Assembly: GCA_002402125.1 (NCBI GenBank)
Contig: NVVG01000179.1
Span: 1-9,994 of the forward strand
Direction: 5' to 3'
From: Moraxellaceae bacterium
Lineage (GTDB): Bacteria > Pseudomonadota > Gammaproteobacteria > Pseudomonadales > Ketobacteraceae
DNA length: 9,994 nucleotides
The position numbers and the translations under genes are program-made. Positions 6,493-9,994 of this stretch are shown here, piece after piece. Each line of letters opens with the position of its first letter. Position 1 is the stretch's first letter. The notes below the pieces were generated by a model. That model was given only the letters and a program-made list of their open reading frames with translations. It did not search any database and was not told where the DNA came from.

Positions 6493-8781
6493 ATGATATC
6501 GTTTGTGAATCAAAAAATCAGAAAACTTGGTCGTCTTCCCCTATGGCTTCAAATACCAATGTCTTTAGTCTTTTCACTAATTGTCATTAATCTTATGACG
6601 TCAACCGTTATTCGACAGGTTGGCTCTGGATTCCTATTTAAGCAAATCGATGAGCAGAGTAAGAATTCATTTGCTTTACTATCGGCAACCGCTTTAGATG
6701 CGGTAATATCAGAAGATTTACCGCTATTAAATACCATTTCCACACAAGCACTACTTCATTCTCCAAACATTGTTGGGTTAATAATTAACAATGAGAAAGG
6801 ATATACCCTTACTCAACACAAGAGAAACTCAATACCGCTTGCCAATCGCATTCGGATATATAATTATCCAGTTCTATTTGAGGGAGAGTCATTTGGAACC
6901 ATTAGCATCCACTGGGACCTAGAACCAGCGTACGCTGAAATTGAAAACCAGGTATCATCTATTGGCATCTTAGTTTCAGTCGCATTGTCAACATTGACCG
7001 GTCTCATTATTTTTCTCTTCTATATCTTAACTATTCGACCAATAACCCGCATTACACACTGCATAAAATCACTCGCTAATGGCCGCTTACCCTCTCTTCG
7101 ATTGTCGTTTTTTGCTAGCAAGGAAATGGAATATCTGGCCGACGCTGTCAAGGATTTGTACTCCATCATGCAGCAACGAGACAAGAGAGAAAAAGAGCTT
7201 TTTGATACACGAGAGGAACTTCAAATCGCTCATGATCAAGCATTAAGTGCCAATCGAGCTAAGTCTGGGTTCCTTGCCACCATGAGTCATGAGATCAGAA
7301 CACCAATGAATGCTGTGCTGGGCATACTCGGGTTATTATCCGATAGTCAGCTGGAGCCTAAGCAACGCTTATTAGTACAGACAGGTAAAGATTCTGGAGA
7401 GTTATTGCTAACAATAATTAACGACATTCTAGACTTTTCAAAAATGGAAGCGGACAGGTTAGATTTGGAAAATATAGGTTTCGATTTGTCGAATTTGCTG
7501 GCTGATTCAATTCGATTATTAAAACCCCAAGCAGAAAGAAAGAACCTAAAACTTATGCTTGATATAGACGATGAACTACCCCCATTTGTATTCGGTGATC
7601 CTGCCCGCATAAGGCAGGTACTAATTAACTTAATCAATAATGCAATTAAATTCACCACGACAGGAACAATAACGGTCTGCGCTAATGCATCACAAACCAG
7701 TAATAATCGAACATTGCTTCAATGTTCCGTTAAAGATACAGGTATAGGGATATCTTCCGATTCACAATCAATTTTATTCGATGAATTCACCATGGTAGAT
7801 CAAAGCCACTCGCGTACTCATGAGGGAACGGGGCTAGGGTTAGCGATATGCAAACGATTGTTATCGTTAATGGGTGGTGAGATATCTGTTACTAGCGAAG
7901 AAAATATTGGCAGTATCTTTACATTTACCGCCGACCTGAAACTGGCTACCGAGGCCGATTGCATCAATATCGCTAAAACCGAAGACACATCTCTCACACC
8001 CGCTACTGACATACGCATCTTATTAGCAGAGGACAATCCAGCCAATCAAACGGTAATAAAAAGCATTTTAAACTTTGCTGGCCTTAAGGTAGATATAGCA
8101 TCTACTGGTGTTGAAGCTATAGAAGCTGTAAAGCAACGGCCCTATGATATAGTCCTCATGGATATTTCTATGCCTATTATGGATGGAATTACTGCCACCA
8201 AAAAAATAAGGGCGCTAGACTCTCCAACCAATGAAATCCCGATTGTTGCTCTCACCGCTCACGCTTTAACGGGCGACAAAGAATGTTATATAGACGCAGG
8301 TATGAACGACTACTTGCAAAAACCAATCGATAGAAATGCAACCCTACATTGCATTGCGAAGTGGACAAGATGTAGTGATCCACAAAGGGTAAAATTGAGA
8401 AAGACTGATAACTATAGTCATATCGAAACTTCATTGATAAATAGCTTAATATTTGACACCTCGTTAGAATGCGCGGAGAGCTTAATCGAACTCTATATTG
8501 ATGATGCGAAATGCCGTATTAGGCAGATCAGTAAAGCCCTAGAAAATACGGATATCCCCCTATTAATCACTGCCATACATATCTTGGCCAACAGTGCGTC
8601 GTTGCATGGCACCCCTAAACTGTGTGCCTTAGCAAGGGAGATAGAACATTTCATCCAACAAGGGCAACAAGAACAAGCCTTTTCGGTCACCAGGAAGCTT
8701 AACAACGTGGCTGAGTTATCGTTCCAGCAACTTAATCAATTTGTCCACAATCGAAATTCTCGATTAGCAGGATTGGCTTAA
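6493..8781 (+). CDS. membrane hybrid sensor histidine kinase with REC and Hpt domains
   Basis: Counted from ATG 6493 (762 residues): transmembrane segment about 17-41, a periplasmic domain about 42-156, and a second transmembrane segment about 157-179. A HAMP linker and coiled coil follow to about 255. HisKA carries H266 ([10 protein letters not shown]). The HATPase has N-box N379/N383, DTGIGI at 415-420 and GTGLGL at 445-450. The receiver has E513/D514, phospho-acceptor D557 (LMDISMP) and K610. A C-terminal Hpt-like helix bundle (about 655-755) has its candidate histidine at H696 ([10 protein letters not shown], where HxLKGSA is usual). This is the RscS/SypF-type phosphorelay layout. A GTG start at 6439 would overlap the PhnD-type gene by four bases and add 18 residues; I prefer the ATG because the protein then begins shortly before the first membrane segment. 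It is last in the sensor operon. Its output partners are inferred to be the free receivers and possibly the SypE-like receiver. Confidence 0.92.
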   Translation: MISFVNQKIRKLGRLPLWLQIPMSLVFSLIVINLMTSTVIRQVGSGFLFKQIDEQSKNSFALLSATALDAVISEDLPLLNTISTQALLHSPNIVGLIINNEKGYTLTQHKRNSIPLANRIRIYNYPVLFEGESFGTISIHWDLEPAYAEIENQVSSIGILVSVALSTLTGLIIFLFYILTIRPITRITHCIKSLANGRLPSLRLSFFASKEMEYLADAVKDLYSIMQQRDKREKELFDTREELQIAHDQALSANRAKSGFLATMSHEIRTPMNAVLGILGLLSDSQLEPKQRLLVQTGKDSGELLLTIINDILDFSKMEADRLDLENIGFDLSNLLADSIRLLKPQAERKNLKLMLDIDDELPPFVFGDPARIRQVLINLINNAIKFTTTGTITVCANASQTSNNRTLLQCSVKDTGIGISSDSQSILFDEFTMVDQSHSRTHEGTGLGLAICKRLLSLMGGEISVTSEENIGSIFTFTADLKLATEADCINIAKTEDTSLTPATDIRILLAEDNPANQTVIKSILNFAGLKVDIASTGVEAIEAVKQRPYDIVLMDISMPIMDGITATKKIRALDSPTNEIPIVALTAHALTGDKECYIDAGMNDYLQKPIDRNATLHCIAKWTRCSDPQRVKLRKTDNYSHIETSLINSLIFDTSLECAESLIELYIDDAKCRIRQISKALENTDIPLLITAIHILANSASLHGTPKLCALAREIEHFIQQGQQEQAFSVTRKLNNVAELSFQQLNQFVHNRNSRLAGLA

Positions 8782-8919
8782 AAGTAGATATCCCTATACC
8801 ATTTTCAAACGGTGTTTTGATATTCCCCCATGAAAGCCATCTCCTTTAGACAAGATAAACCCCATCTGATGTGACCAGTCGGTACACCTCTATTTAATAG
8901 GATAGGAGACGATAATTGG

Positions 8920-8965
8920 CGATACTAGCACACCCCTCTTTTTGTTATAGGGTGTACTAGTATCG
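8920..8965. repeat. long near-perfect hairpin between convergent genes
   Basis: Arms 8920-8935 and 8950-8965 pair over 16 positions with one mismatch (C8929 against A8956), around a 14-base loop containing CTCTTTTTG. Neither strand has a T-run directly after the stem, so it is not a standard intrinsic terminator. It lies between the ends of the hybrid kinase and SGNH genes and may act as a transcript-end structure in both directions, or be a small palindromic repeat element. GTACACC at 8882-8888 could pair alternatively with 8951-8957. Confidence 0.7.
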
Positions 8966-9017
8966 TATACAATAAAGGCCTGGATTTGCGACAGAGCCCT
9001 AAACCACACCCTCTTAC

Positions 9018-9740
9018 TCAACTCTCAGCGGGGCAGTCATTTCCTTGCTCGATATCATTTTCAACCATAGTGTCCCAAAGTAAATTTCCTAGAACATCTG
9101 AACCCGCGGAGGTTGGGTGAATACCATCAAATTTAATATAGGGTTGATCTAAAAACGCATCTCTTGGATCAACAAGAACAATTTTCATATCTGGAAGGTC
9201 AGCATCCAGTCGCTCAACTAACTCATCAACCCCTTCTAAAAACACATCAGTCACCTGCCAGAGATTAGCAAACTTTATGTAGTAGTAGGTTTGGAAGACA
9301 AAATTCTCAACTCCTGCTTCAGCCGCAACAAGTACCATTTCCTCAATCTTTTCCAGTACAGAATCCACCACGGCATTACATTCTGCACTTATGTCATCAC
9401 CATAAGAAACCGAGCATGTTTTATTAGCACTAATAAGGACATCGTTTCCACCACCATCCAATATTAACGTGCGTACATATCCATCAGCCATCGCATCATC
9501 AAATTGCTTTTCAATTGGCTTAACGAAGCCTCCAACCATCTGTGCGCCTGCGACATAATACGTGCGATAGGTCTCACCAGAAAGCTCTGCCAAAACTTCT
9601 TCTTCTTCGCCCGAGAGTGCAAATATTGAATCACCCAGCATCGCAACACAAGGTTTCGAAGCGTCAACATTATGTTTACAAGCTGTTAGGGTTGAAGCGG
9701 CTAATAACGCCAAGGGGAGGTGCCATTTTTTAAAAAGCAT
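9018..9740 (-). CDS. SGNH/GDSL-family hydrolase lipoprotein
   Basis: A 240-residue protein with a lipoprotein signal peptide: basic start, hydrophobic 8-19, and lipobox LTAC with C21 as the predicted lipidated cysteine. The SGNH blocks are present: GDS with nucleophile S38, a glycine block near 65-71 (AGAQMVGG), GGND with N99, and the catalytic pair D205/H208 in DGIHPT. Such enzymes cleave or transfer ester-linked acyl groups on lipids, polysaccharides or small esters. This one should act at the inner face of the outer membrane or on the surface. GGA lies about 9 bases before the ATG. It is transcribed towards the kinase operon and shares no operon with it. A role in deacylating the exopolysaccharide is possible but rests only on proximity. 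Confidence 0.88.
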   Translation of the reverse strand: MLFKKWHLPLALLAASTLTACKHNVDASKPCVAMLGDSIFALSGEEEEVLAELSGETYRTYYVAGAQMVGGFVKPIEKQFDDAMADGYVRTLILDGGGNDVLISANKTCSVSYGDDISAECNAVVDSVLEKIEEMVLVAAEAGVENFVFQTYYYIKFANLWQVTDVFLEGVDELVERLDADLPDMKIVLVDPRDAFLDQPYIKFDGIHPTSAGSDVLGNLLWDTMVENDIEQGNDCPAES

Positions 9741-9751
9741 CTTGAAATTCC

Positions 9752-9777
9752 TTATTATTATTATTTATTTTTATTTA
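9752..9777. repeat. AT-only low-complexity tract in SGNH leader
   Basis: A run made only of A/T, starting with about four TTA triplets and continuing as TTTA-like units. It lies 12 bases before the SGNH start on the - strand, just beyond the Shine-Dalgarno. It probably keeps the mRNA leader unstructured and may contain or flank the promoter. No clear -35/-10 pair could be assigned. Confidence 0.4.
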
Positions 9778-9894
9778 TGTTCTTTACTTATACAGAGTTA
9801 CTTTTAACAAAGCGAGGATTTGTTGTTCTAAAAGAATCTGAATGTAATATATCTATAAGTGAAGCTGAGAAATATTGTGACCTGTTCGTATTCA

Positions 9895-9994
9895 ATGGGC
9901 AAAGAGTATTATTTTGTTAACGAAAGTGATTCTCTCACTATTATTATTGCAACTGGTGAGTATTCCGCATTAACTGAAGGCTACCTCTGTCAGG
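9895..9994 (+). CDS. possible start of an unrecognised gene running off the right edge
   Basis: From ATG 9895 the frame stays open to the window end for 33 codons (beginning MGKEYYFVNESDS). The same frame is open back to a GTG at 9859. No convincing Shine-Dalgarno precedes either codon, and I do not recognise the product. The region lies upstream of the divergent SGNH gene, where a divergent gene start would be expected. The short length makes a chance open frame quite likely. Confidence 0.2.
   Translation, partial: MGKEYYFVNESDSLTIIIATGEYSALTEGYLCQ

Noticed and set aside
8920..8965. Integron attC site or intrinsic terminator
   Set aside because: No R-box pair (RYYYAAC / GTTRRRY) flanks the hairpin, so attC does not fit. 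There is no T-run after the stem on either strand, so a standard terminator does not fit either.
9720..9920. Short + strand frame overlapping the SGNH start and its AT-rich leader
   Set aside because: It begins inside the SGNH gene on the opposite strand, runs through low-complexity sequence, has no Shine-Dalgarno and shows no recognisable family.
1..9994. CRISPR arrays, tRNA or rRNA genes, insertion sequences, phage genes
   Set aside because: No regularly spaced repeats, tRNA-like folds, rRNA-like sequence, transposase or integrase motifs were seen on either strand.

Overview
The window looks like chromosomal DNA from a marine-type gammaproteobacterium: AT-leaning, dense genes, Vibrio/Oceanospirillales-like protein families. 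The genus cannot be fixed from sequence alone. It holds the regulatory and export end of an exopolysaccharide/biofilm locus, followed by a phosphorelay sensor operon and an unrelated-looking lipoprotein gene.

Left block (1-4312, + strand). A 5'-truncated SLBB-repeat polysaccharide export protein is coupled by a TAATG stop/start to a BY-kinase-like P-loop protein. That protein lacks the Walker A lysine and any C-terminal tyrosine tail. After 77 bases comes a three-domain regulator: an RsbW-like serine kinase, a receiver, and a PP2C/SpoIIE phosphatase. Export protein, tyrosine-kinase homologue, then kinase-REC-phosphatase is the order and architecture of sypC-sypD-sypE in the Vibrio fischeri symbiosis polysaccharide (syp) locus. 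I infer a syp-like system; the STAS partner (SypA) would lie outside the window.

Middle (4283-8781). A single-domain response regulator on the - strand runs tail to tail into the sypE-like gene and overlaps it by 30 bases. The next 408 bases carry no gene but hold a well-formed candidate sigma-54 promoter with an IHF-like site and a palindromic upstream element. Downstream on the + strand is an apparent operon: a single-domain receiver, a secreted PhnD-type periplasmic binding protein, and a membrane hybrid histidine kinase (sensor, HAMP, HisKA, HATPase, REC, Hpt). No ABC transporter genes accompany the binding protein, so it is most likely a periplasmic co-sensor for the kinase. The kinase would feed phosphate through its REC and Hpt to the free receivers and/or the SypE-like receiver.

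Right block (8782-9994). A 236-base convergent gap contains a long near-perfect hairpin. It is followed by an SGNH-hydrolase lipoprotein gene on the - strand and a short AT-rich stretch. A weakly supported reading frame runs off the right edge.

The most interesting signals are the syp-like module with a degenerate kinase homologue, the complete enhancer/IHF/sigma-54 layout driving a sensor operon, and the pairing of a PhnD-type binding protein with a hybrid kinase.
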